Positions 32,753-40,207 of a stretch of 64,000 nucleotides of DNA are shown here, piece by piece. Each line of letters starts with the position of its first letter. Position 1 is the first letter of the stretch. Source of the stretch: Saccharothrix sp. NRRL B-16314 (GTDB lineage: Bacteria; Actinomycetota; Actinomycetes; Mycobacteriales; Pseudonocardiaceae); contig NZ_JNXC01000002.1 in assembly GCF_000716595.1 (NCBI RefSeq), positions 124,001 through 188,000 of the forward strand, written 5' to 3'. The position numbers and the translations under genes were made by a program. Under the pieces are notes generated by a model, which ran no database searches, was not told the DNA's origin, and was given only the letters and a program-made list of their open reading frames with translations.

Positions 32753-33313
32753 GTGAGCGCACTCGACCACCCCGGCATCCGCAAGGTGGCCGCCGCACTG
32801 TCCGAGGCGGGCCACCACGAGGCGGCGAACGGGATCCGCGTGCTGGCCGACGCCGTTCGCACCGCCGCCGAGGCGGCCGAGGCGGTGGGGGTGCCGGTCG
32901 GCGCGATCGCGAACAGCCTGGTGTTCGCCGCAGTGACCGACGGCGTCGCCGCGCCGCTGCTCGTGCTCACGTCCGGCGCGCACCGGGCGGACACCGGCAG
33001 GCTCGCCGCGCTGACCGGCGCCGACTCGATCGAACGGGCCACGCCCGCGTTCGTCCGCGAGCACACCGGCCAGGTCATCGGCGGCGTCTCCCCGGTGGGG
33101 CACCCCGCGCCGATCCGCACGTTCGTCGACGTCGCGCTGGAGCAGTACGACGCGGTGTGGGCCGCCGCCGGGCACCCGCACGCGGTCTACCCCACGACTT
33201 ACGCCGGCCTGGTCGACCTGACCGGCGGCACACCCGCCGAGGTCGCCCGATCCGAGGGTTCGCAGTCCGAGGGTGCCCGGTCCGAGGGTTCGCGGTCCGA
33301 GGGTTCGCGGTGA
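32753..33313 (+). CDS. YbaK/ProX-type aminoacyl-tRNA deacylase
   Basis: A 186-residue protein with the YbaK/EbsC fold: NGIRVLADAVRTAAEAAEAVGVPVGAIANSLVF, LLVLTSGAHRADTGRLAALTG and GQVIGGVSPVGHPAPIRTFVDVAL. The Lys usually found in YbaK after SLVF is not obvious, so substrate specificity (Cys-tRNAPro or Ala-tRNAPro) is open. GTG 32753 starts the family-like VSALDHPGIRKV. The last 20 codons are a tandem array of SEG-S/A-R/Q pentapeptides from four 15-bp repeats. The stop overlaps the GNAT start as GTGA. Confidence 0.87.
   Translation: MSALDHPGIRKVAAALSEAGHHEAANGIRVLADAVRTAAEAAEAVGVPVGAIANSLVFAAVTDGVAAPLLVLTSGAHRADTGRLAALTGADSIERATPAFVREHTGQVIGGVSPVGHPAPIRTFVDVALEQYDAVWAAAGHPHAVYPTTYAGLVDLTGGTPAEVARSEGSQSEGARSEGSRSEGSR
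33251..33310 (+). repeat. Four tandem 15-bp units at the 3' end of the deacylase gene
   Basis: TCCGAGGGTTCGCAG, TCCGAGGGTGCCCGG and two identical TCCGAGGGTTCGCGG units run from 33251 to 33310. They encode a Ser-Glu-Gly-rich tail. The last base is the first base of the GTG start of the next gene, so repeat number changes would lengthen the tail without moving the GTGA junction. Confidence 0.9.
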
Positions 33314-33870
33314 CCGCCGCGCCGTCGCAGCGGATCGTCACGCTGTCCTCGCGCGAGCTGAACTCCCGGCTGGACGAGGCACTGGCGCTCTACGTGAGCG
33401 CGATGGACTACCCGCCCGGCACGGCCGAGCAGCGCGCGCCCATGTGGTTGGCGCACATGCTGCGCGAGGGCTGGCGGTGCGTGGTGGCGCTGGGAGAGCA
33501 GGACGAGCTCGTCGGCATCGGCTACGGCTACCGTGGCTCGGTCGGCCAGTGGTGGCACGAGCAGGTCCGGCACGGGCTGACCATGGTCGCCGGGCCGAAC
33601 GCGGTCGAGGAGTGGATGCGCGACTACTTCGAGCTGACCGAGCTGCACGTCCTGCCGCGCGCGCAGAGCCGGGGCATCGGCGAGCAGCTGCTGCGGAACC
33701 TGCTGGCCGGCGTGCCCAGCTCACGGGTTCTGCTGTCCACGCCGGAGGGCACGAGCAAGGCGTGGCGGCTGTACCGGCGGATGGGTTTCGTCGACGTGCT
33801 GCGGCACTACCAGTTCACCGGTGACCCCCGGCCGTTCGCCGTGCTGGGTCGCGTCCTCCCGGTCACCTGA
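33310..33870 (+). CDS. GNAT-family N-acetyltransferase (Rv2170-like)
   Basis: A 186-residue acetyltransferase. The acetyl-CoA-binding motif A is LHVLPRAQSRGIGEQLLRNLL (R/Q-x-x-G-x-G/A), followed by VLLSTPEGTSKAWRLYRRMGFVDVLRHYQF. The N-terminal region (YPPGTAEQRAPMWLAHMLREGWRCVVAL) resembles M. tuberculosis Rv2170. GTG 33310 overlaps the previous stop by four bases and is translationally coupled. Substrate not predictable. Confidence 0.9.
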   Translation: MTAAPSQRIVTLSSRELNSRLDEALALYVSAMDYPPGTAEQRAPMWLAHMLREGWRCVVALGEQDELVGIGYGYRGSVGQWWHEQVRHGLTMVAGPNAVEEWMRDYFELTELHVLPRAQSRGIGEQLLRNLLAGVPSSRVLLSTPEGTSKAWRLYRRMGFVDVLRHYQFTGDPRPFAVLGRVLPVT

Positions 33871-33891
33871 CGCCCGCCGCCCGGCCCGTGG

Positions 33892-34425
33892 CTACACGTC
33901 CGCCGCCGCGAGCAGGCGCAGCTCCCCACCGGGGTGGATCGCCCTGCTGAGGATCCGGTTGTGCCGGTCGATGACCTGCTCGGCCGTCAAGCCCGCTTCG
34001 GGGTCGCCGTCGGCGGCCGGCGCGTGCCCGTCGCTGACCAGCACCACGTCCAGGCCGTGGCTCAGCGCGGACCTCGCGGTCGCGTCGACGCAGTAGTCGG
34101 TGGCGACGCCGGTCAGCACGACGGTGTCCACGCCTCGTTCCGCGAGCAGCGCCGCGAGGTCGGTGCGGTAGAACGCGTCGGTCGCCGTCTTGTGGATCAC
34201 CACGTCGGCCGGTTCGAGGCCGAGGCGCGGGCTGATCCCGGTACCCGGTGCCTCCGGGTCGAACTCCGTTCCCGGTGCCCCGACCTGGCGCAACGCGATC
34301 ACCGGCATGCCGTTGCGCCGGGCCTTGCGCGCGAGTGAGGAGATCCGGTCGACAAGCTCCTCGCCGCGCCAGACGACCGGGATCAGCAGCTCCTGCAGGT
34401 CGACGACCACCAGTGCTGCCTTCAT
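33892..34425 (-). CDS. Isochorismatase-family cysteine hydrolase
   Basis: A 177-residue alpha/beta hydrolase of the isochorismatase/nicotinamidase group. The catalytic triad is visible: Asp9 in ALVVVDLQ, Lys in VIHKTATDAFYRTDL, and Cys in LTGVATDYCVDATARSA with the preceding cis-peptide region GVAT. ATG 34425 gives MKAALVVVDLQ, the normal start; an ATG five codons upstream is possible. It converges with the GNAT gene and is followed upstream by a CHAP-domain gene on the same strand. Substrate unknown. Confidence 0.9.
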   Translation of the reverse strand: MKAALVVVDLQELLIPVVWRGEELVDRISSLARKARRNGMPVIALRQVGAPGTEFDPEAPGTGISPRLGLEPADVVIHKTATDAFYRTDLAALLAERGVDTVVLTGVATDYCVDATARSALSHGLDVVLVSDGHAPAADGDPEAGLTAEQVIDRHNRILSRAIHPGGELRLLAAADV

Positions 34426-34447
34426 GCCGGCACCGCCCATCCGGGGA

Positions 34448-35074
34448 CTAGAACGGCGAGACGAAACCCGTCGCCTGGAGGTACCTGCCCGCGTTCAGCC
34501 CTTCGATCGGGCGCAGCTTCGAGTAGACGACCCGGTCGCCGAAGTTGCCCTCGACGGTGCGGACGTGCGTCGCCTGGCGCCCGGTCCGGTCGTACTTGAC
34601 CTCGACCACCAGGCCGACGTGCGCGTGCATGTCCGGGTAGTTGCCGTAGACCACGGCGTCACCCGGCTCCACGTCGCGCTCGCCGATGTCCTTCCACCGG
34701 CCGTTGGCCTTGCCCCACTTCTGCCAGTACGTCGCCCAGTGCGCCTGGTCGAGCACGGACCCGCCCGGCTCGGGGCGCATCGACGGCTTGTCCGGCACGC
34801 CGCCCGTCGTCCACGCCCAGTTGACGAACACGCCGCACCACTCGGCCGGGCGCAGGACGCCCTGGCCGGTCTGCTGGTACTTCTCGGGGTAGTAGTTGCC
34901 CTTCGCCTCGCGCTGGCCGACCTCGCGCAGCGCGTGGTCCACGATCTCCTGCCGCACGCGCCACTCGGCCTGGTCCTCGACCGGCTGGGCCTGCCCGGAC
35001 GCCGGGACGCCGGCGATCAGCAGCGCACCGGCCAGCACCACGCCGAGGGTCGACCGCATCGCACGTCTGGTCAT
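34448..35074 (-). CDS. Secreted CHAP-domain (amidase/peptidase-like) protein
   Basis: A 208-residue exported protein. The signal peptide is MTRRAMRSTLGVVLAGALLIAG with a likely cleavage after GQAQ. The mature part has the Cys of AEWCGVFVNWAWTTGG and the His of DMHAHVGLVVEVKYDR, the CHAP/NlpC-like catalytic pair. EPGDAVVYG precedes the His as usual. It probably cleaves peptidoglycan amide bonds. There is no separate cell-wall-binding domain. It lies downstream of the hairpin that ends the DUF885 gene, so it has its own promoter. Confidence 0.82.
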   Translation of the reverse strand: MTRRAMRSTLGVVLAGALLIAGVPASGQAQPVEDQAEWRVRQEIVDHALREVGQREAKGNYYPEKYQQTGQGVLRPAEWCGVFVNWAWTTGGVPDKPSMRPEPGGSVLDQAHWATYWQKWGKANGRWKDIGERDVEPGDAVVYGNYPDMHAHVGLVVEVKYDRTGRQATHVRTVEGNFGDRVVYSKLRPIEGLNAGRYLQATGFVSPF

Positions 35075-35120
35075 CGGTTCCCCTGCCCCCTCATCCGGCC
35101 CGCACGTCCATCCAACCCCC

Positions 35121-35153
35121 GGTCCGGTGACCTCGGCGTGAGGTCACCGGACC
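35121..35153 (-). terminator. Terminator after the DUF885 gene
   Basis: GGTCCGGTGACCTC (35121-35134) and GAGGTCACCGGACC (35140-35153) form a perfect 14-base stem with a five-base loop, eight bases beyond the stop of the minus-strand DUF885 gene. No T-run follows. Confidence 0.88.
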
Positions 35154-35161
35154 CGAACGGG

Positions 35162-36847
35162 TCAGAGCTCCGCGAGCCGCTCACGAAGAGTGTCCAGGCC
35201 CATGGCTCCCATTTCCAAGGCTTCCCGGTGAAAACGCTTGAGGTCGAACTCGGCACCGTGCCGGGCACGGGCGTCCTCGCGGGCCGCCAGCCACAGCCGT
35301 TCGCCGAGCTTGTACGACGGCGCCTGGCCGGGCCAGCCCAGGTAGCGGTCGATCTCGTCCTTCACGTGCGCCGCGTCGGTGATGGTGCGGGTGAGCATGA
35401 ACTCCAGACCCAGGTCCGGCGTCCACCGCTCGCCCTCGTGGAACCCGGTGCCGCGGGGGATTTCCAGCTCCAGGTGCATGCCGATGTCGATGATGACGCG
35501 GGCGGCCCGGAACAGGTGGGCGTCGAGCATGCCCAGCAGGTCGCCGTCGTCCTCCAGGTAGCCGAGCTCGCGCATCAGCCGCTCGGCGTACAAGGCCCAG
35601 CCCTCGCCGTGACCGGATACCCAGCACATCAGCCGCTGGAACTCGTTCAGCTTCTCCGCCTGGTAGACGGCCGTGGCGACCTGGAGGTGGTGGCCGGGCA
35701 CGCCCTCGTGGTAGACGGTCGAGACCTCGCGCCAGGTGGAGAACTCGTCCTTGTCCTCCGGCACGGACCACCACATGCGGCCGGGCCGGCTGAAGTCCGG
35801 CGTGGGACCGCTGTAGTACGCGCCGACGCCACCGCCGGGCGGCGCGATGCGGCACTCCAGCTTCATCAGCTCGTCCGGCAGGTCGAAGTGCACGCCGCGG
35901 ACGGCCAGCAGCGCCTTGTCGGACAGCTCCTGCATCCACGACTGGAGGCCGTCCTTGCCTCGCACCAGGTAACTCGGGTTCGCGTCCAGCGCGGCGGCGG
36001 CCTCGGCGAGCGTGGCGCCCGGCTTGATCCGGTCCGCCACCTGCTTCATCTCGGTCTCGATGCGGGTGAACTCCTCCCAGCCCCACTCGTAGGCCTCGGC
36101 CAGGTCGAGGCGGGAGCCGGTGAAGAACCGGGACTGCAGCCGGTAGACGTCCTCGCCGACCGCGTCCTTCTTCGGCGCCTTCGGCGCGAGGTCGTCGCGC
36201 AGGAACACGGCCAGGTCGCCGTACGCCTCGGCGGCGGCCTTCGCGCCCGCCTCCAGCTCGGTGCGCAGCGCACCGTCCGCGGGGGCGCCCGCGATCAGGG
36301 TGGCGAAGAACGACGACTGGCCACCGGCCCGGCCCGCCCACCGGTCGCACTGCTCGGCGACCCGGGTGACCTGCCGCAACGCCGCCGACCGGTCCTTATC
36401 CGCGGCGTAGGCGAGGCCCGCGCGCAGGTTCGCCACCGCGTCCGGCACGGCGGTGAGCCGCTTGGCGATCACGGCCCAGTCGTCGGCGGTCTCGGTCGGC
36501 ATCATGTCGAACACTTCGCGCAGCGACTGCACGGGGCTGGCGATGACGTTGAGGTTGCCCTCCATCAGGCCGGCCTCGTGCAGCTCGACCTCCAGGCCGG
36601 TCCGCTCCAGGAACACGGCCTTCGCGTCGGCTTCCGACTTGTCGGCCGGTTCGGCCGCGGTGATGGCGGCGAGCGCGCGCTGTGCCAGCTCCTTACGGGC
36701 GGCGTGGCCCTCCGGTGAGTAGTCGGTCAGCCGGTCGTCGTGACCGGGCATGCCGATGAACGTCGCGGCCAGCGGGTCCGCTGCCGCGTAGTCGGCTACG
36801 AACTGGTTGCTGATGCCGTGCACGCCGGCGGAGGAGGAGGTCGACAT
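35162..36847 (-). CDS. DUF885-family zinc peptidase-like protein
   Basis: A 561-residue protein with the zinc motif HEGVPGHHLQVA (HExxx-H-like pattern of the DUF885 family) near residue 385 and GHGEGWALYAERLMRELG about 40 residues later, which supplies the third ligand. N- and C-terminal helical regions fit the family. No signal peptide is seen. ATG 36847 (MSTSSSAGVHGISNQFVADYA) is preferred to ATG 36856. Enzyme activity is inferred from metal ligands. It is divergent from lppM. Confidence 0.9.
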   Translation of the reverse strand: MSTSSSAGVHGISNQFVADYAAADPLAATFIGMPGHDDRLTDYSPEGHAARKELAQRALAAITAAEPADKSEADAKAVFLERTGLEVELHEAGLMEGNLNVIASPVQSLREVFDMMPTETADDWAVIAKRLTAVPDAVANLRAGLAYAADKDRSAALRQVTRVAEQCDRWAGRAGGQSSFFATLIAGAPADGALRTELEAGAKAAAEAYGDLAVFLRDDLAPKAPKKDAVGEDVYRLQSRFFTGSRLDLAEAYEWGWEEFTRIETEMKQVADRIKPGATLAEAAAALDANPSYLVRGKDGLQSWMQELSDKALLAVRGVHFDLPDELMKLECRIAPPGGGVGAYYSGPTPDFSRPGRMWWSVPEDKDEFSTWREVSTVYHEGVPGHHLQVATAVYQAEKLNEFQRLMCWVSGHGEGWALYAERLMRELGYLEDDGDLLGMLDAHLFRAARVIIDIGMHLELEIPRGTGFHEGERWTPDLGLEFMLTRTITDAAHVKDEIDRYLGWPGQAPSYKLGERLWLAAREDARARHGAEFDLKRFHREALEMGAMGLDTLRERLAEL

Positions 36848-36952
36848 GAATCGCACGCTACCTCCGGCGCGTGTCCCTCCAACAGGTAATTAGCCACGCT
36901 CACGACCGTGTCCCAGCGGTCAACTTTTGACCGCTGCCGGCAGGATGGCCGC

Positions 36953-37603
36953 GTGTCCAGGGCCTCCGCGCTCCTCCTGCCGATGTTCCTCCTCGCGCTC
37001 TTCTCGCTGACGGGGTGCGTCCGGCTGCACGCCGCCATGGCGTTGTCCCAGGACGACCGGGTGTCCGGCGAGATCGTCGCCGCCACGCCGCCCACCCAGG
37101 ACAACGACCCCGGCCCGCAGTTGAAGGTGCCGAACGAGCTGGCCAGCCGGGTCACCACCAAGCCGTACAAGGTGAACGACTACGTCGGCACGCAGCTCTC
37201 GTTCAGCGCGTTGACGTTCGAGGAGGTCAGGACGCTGTCGGCGGCGACGAGCGCGTCGTCCAGCCGGTACCAGCTGTCCTTCCGGCGGTCGGGCGACCTG
37301 GTGACGCTGTCCGGGTCGGTCGACCTGACGCAGGTGCCGCCGGAGCGCGCCGACATCCAGGTGAAGATCAGCTTCCCGGGTGAGGTCGTGGACACGAACG
37401 GGCGAGAGGAAGACGACGCGACCATCGCGTGGACCCCGAAGCCCGGCCAGGCCTCGATGCTGACCGCGACGGTCCGGTACGCCGGTGAGAACTCGGTGTC
37501 GTACTTCGGGTGGACCATGCTGGTCGCCGGGTTGACCGGCGGGGCGGTGCTGATCGTGCTGGTCCTGGCGCTGGTGGCCCACCGCCGCAGCCAGGTCGCG
37601 TAG
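36953..37603 (+). CDS. lppM: LppM-family lipoprotein
   Basis: A 216-residue exported protein. The signal peptide ends in a lipobox LFSLTGC at residues 15-21, so the Cys is probably lipidated. The mature domain (LHAAMALSQDDRVSGEIVAATPP ... YQLSFRRSGDLVTLSGSVDLTQVP) matches the LppM family (Rv2171). A second transmembrane helix near the C-terminus (WTMLVAGLTGGAVLIVLVLALVAHRR) anchors it again. GTG 36953 begins VSRASALLLPMF. LppM is linked to phagosome arrest in mycobacteria; here the role is unknown. It is the first clear gene of the Rv2171-Rv2187-like block. Confidence 0.88.
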   Translation: MSRASALLLPMFLLALFSLTGCVRLHAAMALSQDDRVSGEIVAATPPTQDNDPGPQLKVPNELASRVTTKPYKVNDYVGTQLSFSALTFEEVRTLSAATSASSSRYQLSFRRSGDLVTLSGSVDLTQVPPERADIQVKISFPGEVVDTNGREEDDATIAWTPKPGQASMLTATVRYAGENSVSYFGWTMLVAGLTGGAVLIVLVLALVAHRRSQVA

Positions 37604-37643
37604 ACCGCTGTCACACGGGGGTGGGCGGCCTCGTCCACCTGGC

Positions 37644-38087
37644 ATGAGGATGAAATTCGCCAAAGTGGCGCCCGAGGCCTACCGCCTGATGATCGGACTG
37701 GCGACCTACGCCGCCGAGAACGTCGACCGCACGCTGGTCGACCTGGTCCAGCTGCGCGCGTCGGTGCTCAACGGCTGCGCGTACTGCGTGGACCTCCACA
37801 CGATCGACGCGGTGAAGGCCGGTGAGAACACGCAGCGGCTGTTCGCCGTGTCCGTGTGGCGTGAGTCGAAGTTCTTCAGCGCTGCCGAGCGGGTGGCGCT
37901 GGAGCTGACCGACGCGGTGACCCGGCTCGGCGAGCACGGCGTGCCCGACGAGTTGTGGGAGCGCGCGAGCGCGACGTTCACCGAGAAGGAACTGGCCGAC
38001 CTGCTCGCGCTGATCATCAGCATCAACGGCCTGAACCGGCTCGGCGTGACCCTCGACTCGGCCACGGAGCTGCACCTGCACACCTGA
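37644..38087 (+). CDS. Carboxymuconolactone decarboxylase-family (AhpD-like) peroxidase-type protein
   Basis: A 147-residue protein with the redox centre C45-A-Y-C48-x3-H52 in VLNGCAYCVDLHTIDA, the AhpD/CMD hallmark. The C-terminal KELADLLALIISINGLNRLGVTL is typical. A thiol-dependent peroxidase or disulfide reductase role is likely. Start ATG 37644; ATG 37650 two codons later is an alternative. It shares a bidirectional terminator with the convergent metF gene. Confidence 0.88.
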   Translation: MRMKFAKVAPEAYRLMIGLATYAAENVDRTLVDLVQLRASVLNGCAYCVDLHTIDAVKAGENTQRLFAVSVWRESKFFSAAERVALELTDAVTRLGEHGVPDELWERASATFTEKELADLLALIISINGLNRLGVTLDSATELHLHT

Positions 38088-38098
38088 GCCGGACCGTC

Positions 38099-38139
38099 CA
38101 CGTCCTCGGTGTCGCGGTTCGAGTGACACCGAGGACGTG
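38099..38139. terminator. Bidirectional hairpin terminator
   Basis: CACGTCCTCGGTGTC (38099-38113) pairs exactly with GACACCGAGGACGTG (38125-38139) around an 11-base loop. It lies between convergent genes ending at 38087 and 38148 and can end both. Confidence 0.9.
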
Positions 38140-38147
38140 CCGGAAGG

Positions 38148-39032
38148 TCAGGCGCGGGCGGGCACCAGGCCCAGGCGGCCGACGATCTCGCGGGTCGCCT
38201 TCGACCGGTTGAACGTGTAGAAGTGCAGGCACGGCACGCCCTCAGCGAGCAGCCGCTCCGCCACCTCCGTCACCACGTCGATGCCTTCCTTGCGGAAACC
38301 CGCGGGGTCGTCCACGTACGGGTTCAGCCGCCGCGCGAACGACTCCGGCATCGACGCGCCCGACAGCTCCACCGTCTTGACCAGCGTCCGCGGCGTGGTC
38401 AGCGGCATGAGGCCCGGCAGGATGTCCGCGTCGCAGCCCAGCGCGGCCACCCGGTCGCGCAGGCGCAGGAAGTCGTCCGGCTCGAAGAACAGCTGCGCGA
38501 TCGCGAAGTCGGCGCCCGCCCGCAGCTTCCGCACCAGGTGCTTGGTGTCCTCGTCCAGGTCCGCCGACCGGGGGTGCCCGTAGGGGAACGCCGCCACGCC
38601 CACGCAGAAGTCGCCGAGCTCACGGCACAGCCGGACCAGCTCCTCGGCGTAGGTCAGCCCCTCCGGGTGGGCCACCCACGCGCCGTTGGGGTCGCCGGGC
38701 GGGTCGCCGCGCACGGCCAGGATGTTGCGCACGCCGACCGCCGCGTACCAGCCGATCACGTTGCGCAGCTCGGCCACCGAGTGGTCGACGGCGGTCAGGT
38801 GCGCCATCGGCACCAGCGTCGTCTCCTGCGCCACCCGGCCGGTGGTGCGGATCGTCCGGTCGCGCGAGGAGCCGCCCGCGCCGTAGGTGATGGACACGAA
38901 CGCCGGGTCGAAGGCCTCCAGCTCGCGGATCGCGCGCCAGAGCACGGTCTCGTCCGCCTCGTCGCGTGGCGGGAAGAACTCGACGGAGAACACGGGAGAG
39001 TCCCCGCGCAGGCGTTCGACCACCGACGTCAT
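38148..39032 (-). CDS. metF: 5,10-methylenetetrahydrofolate reductase (Rv2172c-like)
   Basis: A 294-residue TIM-barrel flavoprotein with VFSVEFFPPRDEADE, FVSITYGAGGSSRDRTI, HLTAVDHSVAELRN, NILAVRGDPPG, VGVAAFPYGHP, GADFAIAQLFFEPDDF and LPGLMPLTTPRTL. The enzyme makes 5-methyltetrahydrofolate for methionine synthesis. ATG 39032 (MTSVVERLRG) gives the family length. It is divergent from the polyprenyl synthase with about 105 bases between; the same pair is found at Rv2172c/Rv2173. Confidence 0.92.
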   Translation of the reverse strand: MTSVVERLRGDSPVFSVEFFPPRDEADETVLWRAIRELEAFDPAFVSITYGAGGSSRDRTIRTTGRVAQETTLVPMAHLTAVDHSVAELRNVIGWYAAVGVRNILAVRGDPPGDPNGAWVAHPEGLTYAEELVRLCRELGDFCVGVAAFPYGHPRSADLDEDTKHLVRKLRAGADFAIAQLFFEPDDFLRLRDRVAALGCDADILPGLMPLTTPRTLVKTVELSGASMPESFARRLNPYVDDPAGFRKEGIDVVTEVAERLLAEGVPCLHFYTFNRSKATREIVGRLGLVPARA

Positions 39033-39137
39033 GGGATTCAGCTTAGAGGTACGTCCGGACAGTGGGAGTTCCCTTTCACTTATTGGGACAAGCCCCCCGG
39101 TTGGGCACCCGGCGGCGGCAGAGGTGACCATAGACGG

Positions 39138-40205
39138 GTGCCGTTCCACGCGTTGGACCTAGAACTGCCCAAGCACGTCGACGAGGCGTTGGCAGGTTAT
39201 CTCGCCGACCGCCGGGCGTTGGGCGTGCGCATGGAGGAGACGTTCACCGACGCCGTGGACGCGCTGTCCGATTTCGTCCTCGGCGGTGGCAAGCGGATCC
39301 GGCCGACGTTCGCCTGGTGGGGCTGGCGCGCGGCGGGCGGCGACCCGGGCGACGACCTGGCCGACGCGGTGCTCACCGCGGTCAGCTCGCTGGAGCTGCT
39401 CCAGGCTTGCGCGCTGGTGCACGACGACCTGATGGACGCCTCCGAGACCCGCCGCGGCATGCCCACCGTGCACGTCCGGTTCGCGCGCAAGCACCGCGCC
39501 GAGGGCTGGCTCGGCGAGGCCGACCGGTTCGGGCTGGCCGCGTCGGTGCTGATCGGCGACGTGGCGCTGGCCTGGGCGGACGACATGCTGTTCGCCGCCG
39601 GGCTGCCCACCGACGCCCTCCAGCGGCTGAGCCTGCCGTGGCGCGACATGCGCACCGAGATGCTGGCCGGCCAGTTCCTCGACGTGCTCACCCAGGCCCG
39701 CGGCGACAGCTCGCCGGACGCCGCCCTGCGCATCGACCGGCTCAAGACCGCCGCGTACACCGTGGAACGGCCGCTGCACATGGGCGCGGCGATCGGCGGC
39801 GGCTCACCCGAGCTGGTGGACGGCCTGCGCTCGTTCGGCCGGGACATCGGGGTGGCCTTCCAGCTGCGGGACGACCTGCTCGGCGTGTTCGGCGACCCGG
39901 CGGTGACCGGCAAGCCCGCGGGCGACGACCTGCGCGAGGGCAAGCGGACCCTGCTCGTGGCGCTGGGGATGGAGTTCGGCGCGGACGTCTTGCACGAGGC
40001 GCTGGGCAAGCCGGACCTGGACGTGGCCCTGGTGGACGAGGTGCGCGCCCGGCTGCGCGAGGTCGGCGCGGTGGACGCGGTCGAGGAGCGGATCGTCGAG
40101 CTGACCGGGTCGGCCCTGCGCGCCCTCGACCGGGCGCCGGTCGCCGAACCCGCTGGTGAGCGGCTGGCGGAGCTGGCGGTCAGCGCCACGAAGCGGACCT
40201 ACTGA
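39138..40205 (+). CDS. Trans-polyprenyl diphosphate synthase, probable geranylgeranyl diphosphate synthase (IdsA2-like)
   Basis: A 355-residue all-helical synthase. The first aspartate-rich motif is D96-D97-L-M-D100 in ALVHDDLMDASETRRG, and the second is DD-x-x-G in FQLRDDLLGVFGD. GGGKRIRP is the N-terminal substrate motif. It condenses isopentenyl diphosphate with allylic substrates. Three bases separate it from crtI, so it most likely supplies GGPP for phytoene, although Rv2173 (idsA2) is its positional equivalent in M. tuberculosis. GTG 39138 (VPFHALDLELP) with GAGGTG upstream is the chosen start. Chain length is inferred from context. Confidence 0.88.
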   Translation: MPFHALDLELPKHVDEALAGYLADRRALGVRMEETFTDAVDALSDFVLGGGKRIRPTFAWWGWRAAGGDPGDDLADAVLTAVSSLELLQACALVHDDLMDASETRRGMPTVHVRFARKHRAEGWLGEADRFGLAASVLIGDVALAWADDMLFAAGLPTDALQRLSLPWRDMRTEMLAGQFLDVLTQARGDSSPDAALRIDRLKTAAYTVERPLHMGAAIGGGSPELVDGLRSFGRDIGVAFQLRDDLLGVFGDPAVTGKPAGDDLREGKRTLLVALGMEFGADVLHEALGKPDLDVALVDEVRARLREVGAVDAVEERIVELTGSALRALDRAPVAEPAGERLAELAVSATKRTY

Positions 40206-40207
40206 CG

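Noticed and set aside
39033..39137. Riboswitch upstream of metF
   Set aside because: The 105-base divergent spacer is too short and lacks recognisable SAM or cobalamin riboswitch elements.
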